Notes: a model not told the origin generated them from the sequence alone. 64,000 bases of DNA from an uncultured Chitinophagaceae bacterium (GCA_937862815.1 CALMED010000016.1:28821-92820), one strand, 5' to 3'; positions 1 through 9,176 are shown, numbered from the stretch's first letter. Numbers and translations are program-made.

Positions 1-1144
1 GCCGCAGGAGCAGCGGATAGCGGAGTTGCCGGGCATCGAGCTGGGCGCGGCGGGGGGATGCATCGGGTTGTGCAGGTACAGCTGCCTGATTGCAAAGTAC
101 CAGGCTGCCATGCTCAAAATAAACTTCCTGCTCGTTTTCGTTGATGGGGCGGCTGGCTCCTGCATCGGGCGCAGCCGGACTGATGACCAGCCCGTTCCGG
201 TGCCGGATGATCCGGTAATGCAGGCGGGGCGATTCAATAAACCGACCCGAAGGGGCCTCCAGTAGTTTCCACACTTCCTCCACCTGCTTTTCGCCGAATC
301 CGAACGAACGGATAAGTTCATACACCAATGCCTTGTTGTTGTACTGCCGCAGCAAAGCCACCGGTATAACCCATTCTGCTCCCCGGGGACGGAGCAATTT
401 TTTCTTCAGAGGTTCAAGAGTCAACTGGTACAAGGCTTCGATATCGGTGAAACGCCGGATATTGTCCTGCAGGTTGGCATCCACCTGGGGATACTGCGTG
501 CGCAGCAGGGGCAAGACCTGGTTCCGGATCACATTGCGGGTATAGCGGGCAGAAGCATTGCTGGAATCCTCCCGGTACAAAAGCCCGTGTTCGGTTGCAT
601 AGTGTTTTAGCTCTTCCCGGGTAAACGGCAGCAGCGGACGGCATACGGAACCATAACGGACCGGTATGCCGGTGAGCCCCCGCAACCCGGTGCCCCGACA
701 GAAGTGCATCAGCAGGGTTTCGGCATTATCGTCGGCATGATGTGCTGTAAGCACCTGTACATGGTCGGGATGCAGGCTGCCTGCCGCCTGCCACAGTTCT
801 TCCTGCACCAGTTCTTCCCACCAGTTGTAACGGAGTAAACGCGCCGCCTCCTGGATGGACATTCGCTCTGCCCGGGCAAAGGCAGCGGTATCAAAAGATT
901 GCACCAGCACCGGCAGACCAAGGCTTTCGCCCAGTTCCCGCACAAATACCTCGTCCGCATCACTCTCCTCCCCCCGCAGCCGGAAATTGCAATGAACAAG
1001 GGAAAAGCGGTACCCCGCATTGAAGCAGAGATGGGCGAGCACCACACTGTCGAGCCCCCCGCTTACGGCAATAAACAACCGGTGATCACTGTGAAAGAGA
1101 TCTTCCGACCGGATGTGTTGCAGAAAACGTTCGCCCAGGTTCAT
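1..1144 (-). CDS. tilS: tRNA(Ile)-lysidine synthase TilS (3' end beyond window)
   Basis: Makes lysidine at the wobble C of the CAU-anticodon tRNA-Ile, so that it reads AUA codons, using ATP and lysine. Translation from the ATG at 1144 shows the PP-loop SGGLDS (residues 28-33) near the N-terminus and the family motif HHADDNAET (135-143), then RYTRNVIRN-type sequence. The frame stays open to the window edge, giving about 381 residues of a protein normally around 430-450, so only the C-terminal tail is missing. It lies 28 bp downstream of the TPR gene on the same strand and is probably co-transcribed with it. The identification is secure; the C-terminus is unseen. Confidence 0.93.
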   Translation of the reverse strand, partial: MNLGERFLQHIRSEDLFHSDHRLFIAVSGGLDSVVLAHLCFNAGYRFSLVHCNFRLRGEESDADEVFVRELGESLGLPVLVQSFDTAAFARAERMSIQEAARLLRYNWWEELVQEELWQAAGSLHPDHVQVLTAHHADDNAETLLMHFCRGTGLRGLTGIPVRYGSVCRPLLPFTREELKHYATEHGLLYREDSSNASARYTRNVIRNQVLPLLRTQYPQVDANLQDNIRRFTDIEALYQLTLEPLKKKLLRPRGAEWVIPVALLRQYNNKALVYELIRSFGFGEKQVEEVWKLLEAPSGRFIESPRLHYRIIRHRNGLVISPAAPDAGASRPINENEQEVYFEHGSLVLCNQAAVPAQPDASPRRAQLDARQLRYPLLLR

Positions 1145-1172
1145 ACCAGTGATTACTTACAGTTTTAAGAGT

Positions 1173-1484
1173 TTACAGGGTGAGTTCTTCCCAGGCCGCA
1201 CGCAGTTCATTCAAGGCATGCTGCTCCCCTTTTAAACGGGCCTGTTCCATGCCCCGCTCGTAGCAGCGAACTGCCTCCTCCGCCTCCCCGGCGCGTTCGA
1301 GTAATTTTCCCAGGTGGTAATAACTTCCCACATAACCCGGGGCATCCAGCAAAACAGCTTCGAATAAGGAACGGGCTTCCGCATCCGATCCCTGTTTAAT
1401 GTACTCCAATGCCAACGCGTGCCGCAAAAAAGAATCGGCGGGGTTCGATACGAGCATTTCCTGTATACGTGCTATGCGTTCCAT
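1173..1484 (-). CDS. small tetratricopeptide-repeat protein
   Basis: A protein of 103 residues made almost entirely of TPR-like helical pairs (ALALEYIKQGSDAEARSLFEA, then YYHLGKLLERAGEAEEAVRCYE). Such repeats usually bind other proteins; no catalytic motif is present and the partner is unknown. The ATG at 1484 is chosen over an in-frame TTG at 1496 because the predicted -7 element occupies 1494-1501, so transcription would begin just upstream of 1484. It is the first gene of a two-gene unit with tilS and is divergent from etfB. Confidence 0.8.
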   Translation of the reverse strand: MERIARIQEMLVSNPADSFLRHALALEYIKQGSDAEARSLFEAVLLDAPGYVGSYYHLGKLLERAGEAEEAVRCYERGMEQARLKGEQHALNELRAAWEELTL

Positions 1485-1493
1485 GTTTGTTGA

Positions 1494-1525
1494 CAAAACT
1501 TTCAGATTTTTTTTGATTCATCAAA
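1494..1525 (-). promoter_or_regulatory. promoter of the TPR-tilS unit
   Basis: On the minus strand TTTG (1522-1525) is followed after exactly 20 nt by AAGTTTTG (1494-1501), close to the Bacteroidota TTTG-N19-21-TAnnTTTG pattern with one mismatch. It overlaps the divergent etfB promoter, so the two may compete or share a regulator. Confidence 0.5.
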
Positions 1526-1545
1526 TGCAAAGTCCTTTATCTTTG
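1512..1545 (+). promoter_or_regulatory. promoter of etfBA
   Basis: TATCTTTG at 1538-1545 is a perfect TAnnTTTG -7 element, with TTTG at 1512-1515, 22 nt upstream. It predicts a 5' leader of roughly 70 nt before etfB at 1623. Confidence 0.6.
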
Positions 1546-1622
1546 CTTAGTTGCATAAACAACTATTTTTAGCTCACCTCGCCTCCGGCTTCTCTGCTGC
1601 AGGCCGATAAAAACAGTGCTGT

Positions 1623-2366
1623 ATGAAGATTTTAGTTTGTATCAGTAAGACGCCGGATACCACGGCAAAAATAGCCTTCACCGACAACAACACAAAGTTT
1701 GCCCAGGAAGGAGTTCAATGGATCATTAACCCGTACGACGAATGGTATGCGCTTGTCCGGGCCATTGAACTGAAGGAGAAAGACGCTGCTGTTACGATTC
1801 ACCTGGTTACGGTGGGCGGCGCCGATACCGAACCCATCATCCGCAAAGCGCTGGCGCTGGGCGGTGATGAAGCCATCCGGGTGAACAGCGACAGCGCCGA
1901 CAGCTACAGCATTGCCACCCAGATTGCAGCCATTGCGCAGCAGGGAGGATACAACCTGGTGCTTACCGGCAAGGAGACCATTGACTACAACGGGGCTTCC
2001 ATTGGCGGGATGGTGGCCGAGTTGCTCGACCTCCCCTATGTTTCGCTGGCCACCCGTTTTGAACTGAATGGAACAACAGCAAGCCTGAACCGTGAGATTG
2101 AAGGCGGCGAGGAATCGGTGGAAGTGGAGCTTCCCCTGGTGGTGAGTTGCCAGAAAGGCATGGCGGAACAACGCATCCCCAACATGAAAGGCATCATGAG
2201 CGCCCGTACCAAACCGCTGAAAGTGGTGGAACCGGTGGCCGTGGAATCCTTCACCCAGGTAGCTTCCTTTGAACTGCCGGCACCCAAGGCCGGTGTGCGG
2301 CTGGTAGACGCCGATAACCCGGCCGAACTGGTACGGCTCCTGCACGATGAAGCCAAAGTCATCTGA
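1623..2366 (+). CDS. etfB: electron transfer flavoprotein subunit beta
   Basis: Beta subunit of the soluble FAD/AMP-containing heterodimer that takes electrons from acyl-CoA and related dehydrogenases and passes them to the quinone pool through an ETF dehydrogenase. The 247 residues match the family length. The N-terminus MKILVCISKTPDTTAKI and the segment LTGKETIDYNGASIGGMVAELL are typical of the AMP-binding beta fold. etfA follows 56 bp downstream on the same strand with no terminator between, so the two form an operon. Confidence 0.95.
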   Translation: MKILVCISKTPDTTAKIAFTDNNTKFAQEGVQWIINPYDEWYALVRAIELKEKDAAVTIHLVTVGGADTEPIIRKALALGGDEAIRVNSDSADSYSIATQIAAIAQQGGYNLVLTGKETIDYNGASIGGMVAELLDLPYVSLATRFELNGTTASLNREIEGGEESVEVELPLVVSCQKGMAEQRIPNMKGIMSARTKPLKVVEPVAVESFTQVASFELPAPKAGVRLVDADNPAELVRLLHDEAKVI

Positions 2367-2422
2367 GGCGCATCGCAACAAACACAAAGCAAATACTTTT
2401 TTAAACCGACAAATTCTCCCTT

Positions 2423-3388
2423 ATGTCTGTTCTCATATTCATCGACGCGGCCGATGGCCATGTAAAGAAATCGTCCTTTGAAGCGCTGACCTACGGCGCC
2501 CAGCTTGCACAGCAACTCGGCACCACGGCCGAAGGCGTGTTGCTGGGCACGGTATCCGACGAAGTGGCCGCCCTGGGCCGGTATGGCGTTTCCCGTATTC
2601 ACCATGTGAACGACGCTGTGCTCAACAACTTTGATGCACAACAGTACACCCGGGCACTGGCCCAGGTGGCTGCCGCCTGCGGAGCTACGGTACTGGTACT
2701 TTCTCACAACATAACCGGGAAAGCCATCGCGCCCCGTCTCAGTGTGCGCCTCAAGGCCGCACTGGCAACAGGAGCCGTCGCCCTGCCCGATACCAGCAAT
2801 GGGTTTACCGTAAAAAAAGGTGTGTTCAGCGGCAAAGCCTTTGCGCACATCTCCCTGCTTACGCCGGTGAAAATCATTTCTCTCAGCCCCAACTCTTTTA
2901 CCACTAAAGCCGGTGAGGGAACGGCAGACGTCATCCCCACCCAGGTTAACCTGGAGGCTCCCCGTGTAAAAGTTACCGGTGTCAGTAAGGTAACCGGTCA
3001 GGTGCCTTTGAGCGAAGCCGAGCTGGTAGTGAGTGGCGGCCGTGGATTGAAAGGACCCGAAAACTGGGGCATGGTTGAAGACCTGGCCGGCCTGCTGGGA
3101 GCTGCCACCGCCTGCAGTCGTGCCGTGGCCGATGCCCATTGGCGTCCGCACCACGAACACGTGGGACAAACCGGCGGCGCCATTGCCCCCAACCTGTACC
3201 TGGCCATTGGCATCAGCGGTGCGATCCAGCACCTGGCAGGAGTGAACCGCAGCAAAGTCATTGTTGTGATCAATAAAGATCCGGAAGCCCCCTTCTTTAA
3301 AGCCGCCGACTATGGCATCGTTGGCGACGCATTTGAAGTGGTTCCGAAACTGATTGAAGAAGTGAAAAAATTCAAAGGAGTGGCCTGA
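2423..3388 (+). CDS. etfA: electron transfer flavoprotein subunit alpha
   Basis: FAD-carrying alpha subunit of the ETF heterodimer. The 321 residues contain an N-terminal alpha/beta domain and the C-terminal FAD domain, visible as VVSGGRGLKG (about 200-210) and the family signature LYLAIGISGAIQHLAG with VIVVINKDPEAPFFKAADYG near the end. It is the second gene of the etfBA operon and is closed by a hairpin terminator directly downstream. Its likely role is fatty-acid or branched-chain amino-acid oxidation, in line with the carboxylase subunit at 26-28 kb. Confidence 0.95.
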   Translation: MSVLIFIDAADGHVKKSSFEALTYGAQLAQQLGTTAEGVLLGTVSDEVAALGRYGVSRIHHVNDAVLNNFDAQQYTRALAQVAAACGATVLVLSHNITGKAIAPRLSVRLKAALATGAVALPDTSNGFTVKKGVFSGKAFAHISLLTPVKIISLSPNSFTTKAGEGTADVIPTQVNLEAPRVKVTGVSKVTGQVPLSEAELVVSGGRGLKGPENWGMVEDLAGLLGAATACSRAVADAHWRPHHEHVGQTGGAIAPNLYLAIGISGAIQHLAGVNRSKVIVVINKDPEAPFFKAADYGIVGDAFEVVPKLIEEVKKFKGVA

Positions 3389-3400
3389 ACCCCTTCCTGA

Positions 3401-3426
3401 AAAAAAGCGCCACGGCGCTTTTTTTC
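3401..3426 (+). terminator. intrinsic terminator after etfA
   Basis: An A-run, GCGC, loop CACG, GCGC and a run of T beginning 13 nt after the etfA stop. The short GC stem extends through A-T pairs. Confidence 0.75.
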
Positions 3427-3461
3427 GTTTTTACCCCTCCGGGCAATTGGAGGAAAGGCCT

Positions 3462-3469
3462 TACTTTTG
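3462..3469 (+). promoter_or_regulatory. -7 element of the bifunctional-nuclease gene
   Basis: TACTTTTG matches TAnnTTTG and ends 10 nt before the ATG at 3480, so the mRNA leader would be only a few bases. This supports the 3480 start over an upstream in-frame start at 3447. Confidence 0.6.
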
Positions 3470-3479
3470 TAGCCTGGTT

Positions 3480-4070
3480 ATGAAAAAAATTGAACTGGAA
3501 ATTGTGGCCCTTTCACACAGCATCACCCAGACCCACAGTTACGCGGTAGTGCTGGGAGAAGTGGATGGCGTTCGCCGCCTCCCCATTGTAATCGGGGGCT
3601 TTGAAGCACAGGCCATTGCCGTTGCCCTTGAACGGATGCAGCCCAGCCGCCCGCTTACCCACGACCTGATGAAAAATTTTATGCTGGCATTCAATGTGGA
3701 ACTGCATGAAATTGTGATCAACGACCTCCAGGAAGGAATATTCTACTCAAAGCTCATTTGTTCATCCGATAACGATACGGTGGAAATCGATTCCCGTACG
3801 TCCGACGCCCTGGCCCTGGCCGTCCGCTTTGGCTGCCCCATCTATACCTACGAGAATATTCTCGAAAACGCCGGAATCATGATGGAAGAGGAAGAAGGGA
3901 AAAAAGTGAAGGAAGAAGTTACCGTTACCAGCAGTTCCGCCCAGGGAAAAGATGACCTCAAATCGCTCAGCGTGGAAGAGCTGCAGCAGCTGCTCACCGA
4001 TGTGCTGGAACAGGAAGATTACATCCGGGCCATTGCTATACGGGATGAGATCAGCAGCCGTAAAAAATAA
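3480..4070 (+). CDS. bifunctional nuclease family protein (DUF151, with C-terminal UvrB/UvrC-like helices)
   Basis: A 196-residue member of the DUF151/bifunctional nuclease family. The core is ALSHSITQTHSYAVVLGEV, then RRLPIVIGGFEAQAIAVALE and IDSRTSDALALAVRFGCPIY (to about residue 125), the usual family signatures. An acidic linker (EEEEGKKVKEE) precedes a C-terminal stretch LSVEELQQLLTDVLEQEDYIRAIAIRDEI that resembles the UvrB/UvrC interaction helix pair. Nuclease activity is reported for some family members; the cellular role is uncertain. ispE begins 31 bp downstream. Confidence 0.85.
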   Translation: MKKIELEIVALSHSITQTHSYAVVLGEVDGVRRLPIVIGGFEAQAIAVALERMQPSRPLTHDLMKNFMLAFNVELHEIVINDLQEGIFYSKLICSSDNDTVEIDSRTSDALALAVRFGCPIYTYENILENAGIMMEEEEGKKVKEEVTVTSSSAQGKDDLKSLSVEELQQLLTDVLEQEDYIRAIAIRDEISSRKK

Positions 4071-4101
4071 GTTACCGGCTTCCCGAACATACCCGCTCCC
4101 C

Positions 4102-4932
4102 ATGCTTGTATTCCCCAACTGCAAAATCAACCTGGGACTCCTGATCCGCAACAAGCGGGAAGACGGCTTTCACAACCTGCAAACCATTTTCTATCCCATC
4201 CCCCTCACCGACGCCGTGGAAATCATCCGGCGGCCCGACAGTGCGCCGGGGCCAACTGTAACGTTTTCCGCATCGGGACGGGAAGTTGCCGGCGACCCCA
4301 CCAATAATCTCTGCATCCGGGCCTATGAACTCCTGAAAAAAGACTTCCCCACCCTGCCGCCTGTATTGCTGCATCTGCACAAAGTCATCCCCATGGGCGC
4401 CGGGCTTGGCGGAGGCAGCAGCGACGGTGCTTTTGTGCTGCGCCTGCTCAACGAACAGTTCCAGCTGAACTGCACCGCCGCACAACTGGAGGCCTATGCT
4501 TTGCAGCTGGGCAGCGATTGCCCCTTTTTCATCCGCAATCAGCCCTGCTTCGCTTCCGGCCGTGGTGAAATACTGGAGCCGCTGGAGCTCGACCTCTCCG
4601 CTTACCGCATGGCCCTCGTGCACCCGGGTATTCATGTGAATACCGGCTGGGCCTTCCGCCAGCTGAACCGCGGACTTACGCCCGAAGCAGCTGCACCCGA
4701 CCTGCGGGAAATCGTTCGTCATCCCGTTACCAGCTGGAAAGGCCGGCTGTACAATGATTTTGAAGCACCTGTTACAGCGGCCTACCCGGTAATTGGCGGC
4801 ATCCTGCAATCACTCTACGATGCCGGCGCCGTGTACGCAGCCATGAGCGGCAGCGGCAGTACTGTTTATGGCTTGTTTGACGAAACTCCCGTACTCAGCT
4901 TTCCTCCGCATTATTTCTATATAATTCTGTAA
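4102..4932 (+). CDS. ispE: 4-diphosphocytidyl-2-C-methyl-D-erythritol kinase
   Basis: GHMP kinase that phosphorylates CDP-methylerythritol with ATP in the MEP route to isoprenoid precursors. The 276 residues start MLVFPNCKINLGLLI (substrate-binding N-terminus), carry the ATP loop PMGAGLGGGSSDGAF around residue 100 and end with the GHMP C-motif AAMSGSGSTVYGLF. The frame is open further upstream, but homology begins at 4102. It is probably co-transcribed with the preceding gene. dxr of the same pathway lies at 35-37 kb. Confidence 0.93.
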   Translation: MLVFPNCKINLGLLIRNKREDGFHNLQTIFYPIPLTDAVEIIRRPDSAPGPTVTFSASGREVAGDPTNNLCIRAYELLKKDFPTLPPVLLHLHKVIPMGAGLGGGSSDGAFVLRLLNEQFQLNCTAAQLEAYALQLGSDCPFFIRNQPCFASGRGEILEPLELDLSAYRMALVHPGIHVNTGWAFRQLNRGLTPEAAAPDLREIVRHPVTSWKGRLYNDFEAPVTAAYPVIGGILQSLYDAGAVYAAMSGSGSTVYGLFDETPVLSFPPHYFYIIL

Positions 4933-5000
4933 CACGGCAGGGGAAACCGGCAACAGTCCCCAGGCATACGCATTGATTTTTCCAATTGACCGGAAGCCCC

Positions 5001-5008
5001 TACATTTG
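5001..5008 (+). promoter_or_regulatory. promoter upstream of the ornithine aminotransferase
   Basis: TACATTTG matches TAnnTTTG. The predicted start site near 5013-5015 leaves a leader of about 130 nt before the ATG at 5145, unusually long for this window, and it contains a short ORF. Confidence 0.6.
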
Positions 5009-5012
5009 TTTC

Positions 5013-5069
5013 ATGCAGTTACCAACCACATCTTTTCTGCAACAGAATCTCGACCTGCTCAACCACTGA
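5013..5069 (+). CDS. possible 18-codon leader ORF before the aminotransferase gene
   Basis: An ATG five bases after the -7 element opens an 18-codon frame (MQLPTTSFLQQNLDLLNH) that ends 75 nt before the aminotransferase start. Five of the 18 residues are leucine; there is no run of arginine or ornithine-related codons to suggest classical attenuation. It would be translated from a leaderless mRNA if real. It may equally be chance, as nothing outside its position supports it. Confidence 0.25.
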   Translation: MQLPTTSFLQQNLDLLNH

Positions 5070-5144
5070 GTTGTCTGTTTGGCAGATGCCGTTAACGGAC
5101 GGTCCTTGACCCGGTTTTCTTTCTCACATCTCATTCCATTCTGT

Positions 5145-6383
5145 ATGCATACTCATTTTTCTATTTCGGAAACTGCACAACGTTACCTCGACCAGGAATA
5201 CCGCTACGGTGCACACAATTACCATCCCCTGCCTGTTGTTCTGGAACGGGGCGAAGGTGTATTTCTCCGGGATGTGGACGGCAAACGCTATTATGATTTT
5301 CTAAGCGGCTATTCGGCCGTGAACCAGGGACATTGCCACCCGGTGATCGTGGAAGCGTTGGTGCGCCAGGCACAGCAGCTGACTCTCACCTCCCGGGCTT
5401 TTCACAACAACCTGCTGGGCAAATACGAAGAATACATCACCCGCACCTTCGGGTACGACAAAGTGCTGCCCATGAATACCGGCGTGGAAGCCGGTGAAAC
5501 AGCGGTAAAGCTGGCCCGTCGCTGGGGGTATACGGTGAAGGGCATCCCCGAAAACAAGGCAGTGATGGTGTTTGTGGAAGGTAACTTCTGGGGACGCACC
5601 CTGGCGGCCATTTCCTCAAGCACCGACCCCAGCAGCTACCGCAACTTCGGCCCCTTTATGCCGGGGTATAAGATCATCCCCTACAACGACCTGCCCGCCC
5701 TGGAAGCAGCCCTGCAGGACCCCAACGTGGCTGGCTTTATGTTTGAACCCATCCAGGGAGAGGCCGGGGTGGTGGTGCCGGACGCAGGTTACCTGGCCGG
5801 CATCCGGGAAACCTGCACCCGCAACAACGTGCTGATGCTGGCCGATGAAATCCAGACGGGCCTCGGACGCACCGGTAAAATGCTGGCCTGCGACCACGAA
5901 CACGTACGCCCCGACATCGTCATCCTGGGCAAAGCGCTGAGCGGCGGCCTTTTGCCCGTAAGCGCCGTGCTGGCCGATGATGCCATCATGCTCACCATAC
6001 AGGCCGGCGAACACGGCTCCACCTACGGCGGCAACCCCCTCGCCTGTGCCGTGGCCATGGCAGCCCTGCAGGTACTGAAAGACGAACAGCTGGTACAACG
6101 GGCCGAAGAGATGGGCGAACGGCTGCGGGCCGGACTGGCAGGATTGCAATCGCCCTTCATCCGCACCATCCGCGGCAAGGGATTGCTCAACGCGATTGTG
6201 ATTGACCACCCCCGCCCCGAAGCGGCCTGGGAACTCTGCCTCGAATGTGCGGCCAACGGTCTGCTTGCCAAGCCCACCCACGGCGATAAGATCCGGCTGG
6301 CGCCGCCCCTGCTTATTACCGCCGAACAGGTGGACGAAGCCGTTGCCATCCTGGGTAAAAGCATGGCCATCCTGAACAGTTAA
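5145..6383 (+). CDS. rocD: ornithine--oxo-acid transaminase
   Basis: PLP-dependent class-III aminotransferase converting ornithine and 2-oxoglutarate to glutamate semialdehyde and glutamate. The 412 residues contain [19 protein letters not shown] and [16 protein letters not shown], both diagnostic of ornithine aminotransferases, and the PLP lysine K263 in [12 protein letters not shown]. The ATG at 5145 is preferred because family similarity starts within a few residues of it; an in-frame start at 5079 adds unrelated sequence. A hypothetical membrane-protein gene follows after 2 nt. Confidence 0.94.
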   Translation: MHTHFSISETAQRYLDQEYRYGAHNYHPLPVVLERGEGVFLRDVDGKRYYDFLSGYSAVNQGHCHPVIVEALVRQAQQLTLTSRAFHNNLLGKYEEYITRTFGYDKVLPMNTGVEAGETAVKLARRWGYTVKGIPENKAVMVFVEGNFWGRTLAAISSSTDPSSYRNFGPFMPGYKIIPYNDLPALEAALQDPNVAGFMFEPIQGEAGVVVPDAGYLAGIRETCTRNNVLMLADEIQTGLGRTGKMLACDHEHVRPDIVILGKALSGGLLPVSAVLADDAIMLTIQAGEHGSTYGGNPLACAVAMAALQVLKDEQLVQRAEEMGERLRAGLAGLQSPFIRTIRGKGLLNAIVIDHPRPEAAWELCLECAANGLLAKPTHGDKIRLAPPLLITAEQVDEAVAILGKSMAILNS

Positions 6384-6385
6384 CA

Positions 6386-6925
6386 ATGAACATCCGCCCG
6401 CTGGTCCCCAACCTCCTTACCGGTTTACACGAAGGCATCCGTATGCAATACTTCCTGGCCCTGGGTGCCCTGCTGCTGAAGGCTGATGCATGGGTGCTGA
6501 CCACCCTGCTGTCTGCGATCGCCGCCTTCCACGCCCTGCTCCTGGGCTGGGGTACTTACCGCACCTACCGCAAGGAAAAAGAAACGCCATTTCAACGGCT
6601 GGAACAGGAAAACCGGATACGCCGACACCTCGATCTCCCACCGGAACAAGAACCGGCGGAAACGGCGTTGGCACCGGAGCAGACCGGCCGGCTGGCACCC
6701 GTACAAAGCGGCATAACCGTGGCCCTTTCCTACTTTGCCGGCGCCCTGCTGGTGATGCTGAGCCTGGGACTGAACAATGCCGGGATGGGTTGGTTCATTG
6801 GTTCTGCCGGCGTGCTGATGCTGGCCACCGGCTGGCTGGCCTCCTCCCTGCCGGAAGCCCTACGCCGGCTGATCGTGGCCGCCGCGCTTACCGGTCTCCT
6901 GCTGCTGCTGGCAACGATCCTCTGA
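6386..6925 (+). CDS. hypothetical membrane protein
   Basis: A 179-residue protein I do not recognise. It has a hydrophobic N-terminal region (about 22-56), a charged middle (YRTYRKEKETPFQRLEQENRIRR and a Pro/Glu-rich stretch, about 57-108) and three C-terminal membrane segments (about 113-130, 134-152, 158-178). It starts 2 nt after the aminotransferase stop, so it is translationally close to that gene, but no functional link is evident. Confidence 0.65.
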   Translation: MNIRPLVPNLLTGLHEGIRMQYFLALGALLLKADAWVLTTLLSAIAAFHALLLGWGTYRTYRKEKETPFQRLEQENRIRRHLDLPPEQEPAETALAPEQTGRLAPVQSGITVALSYFAGALLVMLSLGLNNAGMGWFIGSAGVLMLATGWLASSLPEALRRLIVAAALTGLLLLLATIL

Positions 6926-6943
6926 CCCTAAGCCGCCAACCCT

Positions 6944-6951
6944 TATTTTTG
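6944..6951 (+). promoter_or_regulatory. -7 element of glnS
   Basis: TATTTTTG fits TAnnTTTG and lies 18 nt before the glnS ATG, with T-rich sequence downstream of the preceding stop. Confidence 0.6.
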
Positions 6952-6969
6952 CACCTCAACCATACCGGG

Positions 6970-8631
6970 ATGAGCGAAGAGAAAAGTCTCAACTTTATTG
7001 AAGAAATCATTGAAGCCGATTTAAGCAGCGGAAAGCATAGTTCTGTCCTGACACGATTCCCGCCGGAACCCAACGGGTACCTCCACATCGGGCATGCCAA
7101 AAGCATCTGCCTGAACTTTGGACTGGGAATCAAATACGGCGGGCAGACCAACCTGCGGTTTGATGACACCAACCCCACCACCGAAGAAACCGAATATGTA
7201 GACAGCATCAAGGAAGACGTGCGCTGGCTCGGGTTTCAATGGGCCCGGGAATTGTATGCATCCGATTACTTCGACCAGCTCTACGCTTTTGCCGTAGCCC
7301 TCATCCGCAAAGGATTGGCCTATGTGGATGACAGCACCAGCGAAGAAATTGCCGAACAAAAAGGCAGTCCCACCCAACCGGGCCGGCGCAACGCCTTTGC
7401 CAACCGGAGCATAGAAGAAAACCTGGAGCTGTTTGAAGCCATGCGGGCGGGCCGGTACAAAGACGGCGAGAAAGTGTTACGGGCGAAGATTGACATGGCT
7501 TCACCCAACATGCACATGCGGGACCCCATCCTCTACCGCATCAAGCACGCTCACCACCACCGCACGGGCGACAAATGGTGCGTCTATCCCATGTACGATT
7601 TCGCCCACGGTCAGAGCGACTCCATTGAGCAGATCACGCATTCCATCTGTACACTCGAGTTCATTCCGCACCGGCCCTTGTACGACTGGTTCATCGAAAA
7701 ACTGGAGATCTTCCCGTCGAAGCAGTACGAGTTTGCACGGCTCAACCTCAACTACACGGTGATGAGTAAGCGCAAACTCCTGCAGTTGGTGCAGGAAGGC
7801 CATGTAACCGGTTGGGACGATCCCCGCATGCCCACCATCAGCGGTCTGCGCCGGAGAGGTTACACCCCCGATAGCATCCGTGATTTTGCCGACCGGGTAG
7901 GTGTGGCCAAACGCGACAACCTGATCGAATTTTCGCTGCTGGAATTCTGTGTCCGCGAACACCTCAACAAAATTGCCCAACGCCGCATGGTGGTGTTTGA
8001 CCCCGTGAAAGTGGTACTCACCAATTACGCGGAAGGAACCACCGAACAGCTCCCCTCCGAAAACAACCCCGAAGATCCCAACGCCGGCACACGTAACCTG
8101 CCATTTGGCAGGGAACTGCTCATTGAGCGGGACGATTTCATGGAGAATCCCCCGAAAAAATATTTCCGCCTGGCACCCGGCCAGCTGGTGCGCCTGAAAA
8201 GCGCCTATATCATCCGTTGTGATGAAGTGGTGAAAGACAGCAACGGAACCATCACCGAACTGCGGTGCACCTATATCCCCGAAAGCAAAAGCGGGAATGA
8301 CACCAGCGGTCTTCTGGTAAAAGGTACGCTGCATTGGGTGCATGCCGGAAGTGCCGTGGAAGTGGAAGTGCGGGAATACGACCGGCTTTTCCGGGTGGAA
8401 AATCCTTCCAGCGAGGAAGGTGATTTCAAAGAATACATCAACCCCAAGAGCCTGCGTACGGTAACGGGCTATGCTGAACCCGCCCTGCTGGAGGCATCAG
8501 CAACCGACCGGTTCCAGTTTTTACGGAAGGGCTATTACTGCCCCGATAAAGACAGCCGGCCCGGCCATCTGATCTTTAACCGCACCGTTACGCTCAAAGA
8601 CGGATGGGCCAAAGAAGTGAAGAAAGGGTGA
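6970..8631 (+). CDS. glnS: glutaminyl-tRNA synthetase
   Basis: Class I synthetase charging tRNA-Gln. At 553 residues it has the normal length. PPEPNGYLHIGHAKS places the HIGH motif at 39-42, the KMSKS-type loop is VMSKR (264-268), and the C-terminal half carries the anticodon-binding beta barrels. A direct GlnRS means Gln-tRNA need not be made by transamidation. The frame is open for another 480 nt upstream, but the protein begins at MSEEKSLNFIEEII, as the promoter position confirms. Confidence 0.96.
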   Translation: MSEEKSLNFIEEIIEADLSSGKHSSVLTRFPPEPNGYLHIGHAKSICLNFGLGIKYGGQTNLRFDDTNPTTEETEYVDSIKEDVRWLGFQWARELYASDYFDQLYAFAVALIRKGLAYVDDSTSEEIAEQKGSPTQPGRRNAFANRSIEENLELFEAMRAGRYKDGEKVLRAKIDMASPNMHMRDPILYRIKHAHHHRTGDKWCVYPMYDFAHGQSDSIEQITHSICTLEFIPHRPLYDWFIEKLEIFPSKQYEFARLNLNYTVMSKRKLLQLVQEGHVTGWDDPRMPTISGLRRRGYTPDSIRDFADRVGVAKRDNLIEFSLLEFCVREHLNKIAQRRMVVFDPVKVVLTNYAEGTTEQLPSENNPEDPNAGTRNLPFGRELLIERDDFMENPPKKYFRLAPGQLVRLKSAYIIRCDEVVKDSNGTITELRCTYIPESKSGNDTSGLLVKGTLHWVHAGSAVEVEVREYDRLFRVENPSSEEGDFKEYINPKSLRTVTGYAEPALLEASATDRFQFLRKGYYCPDKDSRPGHLIFNRTVTLKDGWAKEVKKG

Positions 8632-8677
8632 TGCAACCAGTAAGAGGATTTATCCGGAACTATCTAAGTACCGGTAT

Positions 8678-9079
8678 TCAACGGACAGCCTTCTCTCCCA
8701 CCTTCATTTCGGGCAGAAGGGCCATCGCCAGCATCGCCAATGCCAAAGCGAAATAGACATACAACCAGATCAGGCGCTCGGGACATTCGCCGTAGCGGCA
8801 GGTGGAGAGCAGCAGGAGGTTGCGTATAGCCCAGGCAACATGCACGGCGGACAGCAGCGGGTTGAGCCGCTTGGCCCATACTTTGGGCAACAGGAATAAC
8901 AATACCGTCAAGGGCATCAGGTAGGCATGCATCAGCGCCGGCTTACCAAACACAGTCTTGGTTGCGGCACCGTAACCTGTAACCGCAGTTTCAATGCTGG
9001 GAATGTAAATCCAGGGTAAAAAAGCAACCAGCAAGAGGAGTGCACCAGCCAGTATTCCGATGTAGTTGGAGTAACGCAT
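8678..9079 (-). CDS. hypothetical four-helix membrane protein
   Basis: A 133-residue protein of unknown family with about four membrane helices: near the N-terminus (IGILAGALLLLVAFLPWIYI), about 52-66, 74-92 and 104-122. ATG 9079 is chosen because the in-frame extension to 9145 adds a non-hydrophobic stretch running into the tRNA-Cys terminator. It converges on glnS with a 46 bp gap and lies downstream of tRNA-Cys. Confidence 0.65.
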   Translation of the reverse strand: MRYSNYIGILAGALLLLVAFLPWIYIPSIETAVTGYGAATKTVFGKPALMHAYLMPLTVLLFLLPKVWAKRLNPLLSAVHVAWAIRNLLLLSTCRYGECPERLIWLYVYFALALAMLAMALLPEMKVGEKAVR

Positions 9080-9150
9080 GATTTTACTTTCACATAAAGA
9101 ATAGCCTGTTGACGGACAGGAAACCGGCACAGGAATCGGCAACAACGAAC

Positions 9151-9176
9151 AAAAAAAGCGATGTGCAGCACATCAC
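9151..9176 (-). terminator. terminator of tRNA-Cys
   Basis: On the minus strand an 8-bp stem (GTGATGTG / CACATCGC, one G-T pair) with loop CTG is followed by seven T, 11 bases beyond the tRNA 3' end. Confidence 0.75.
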
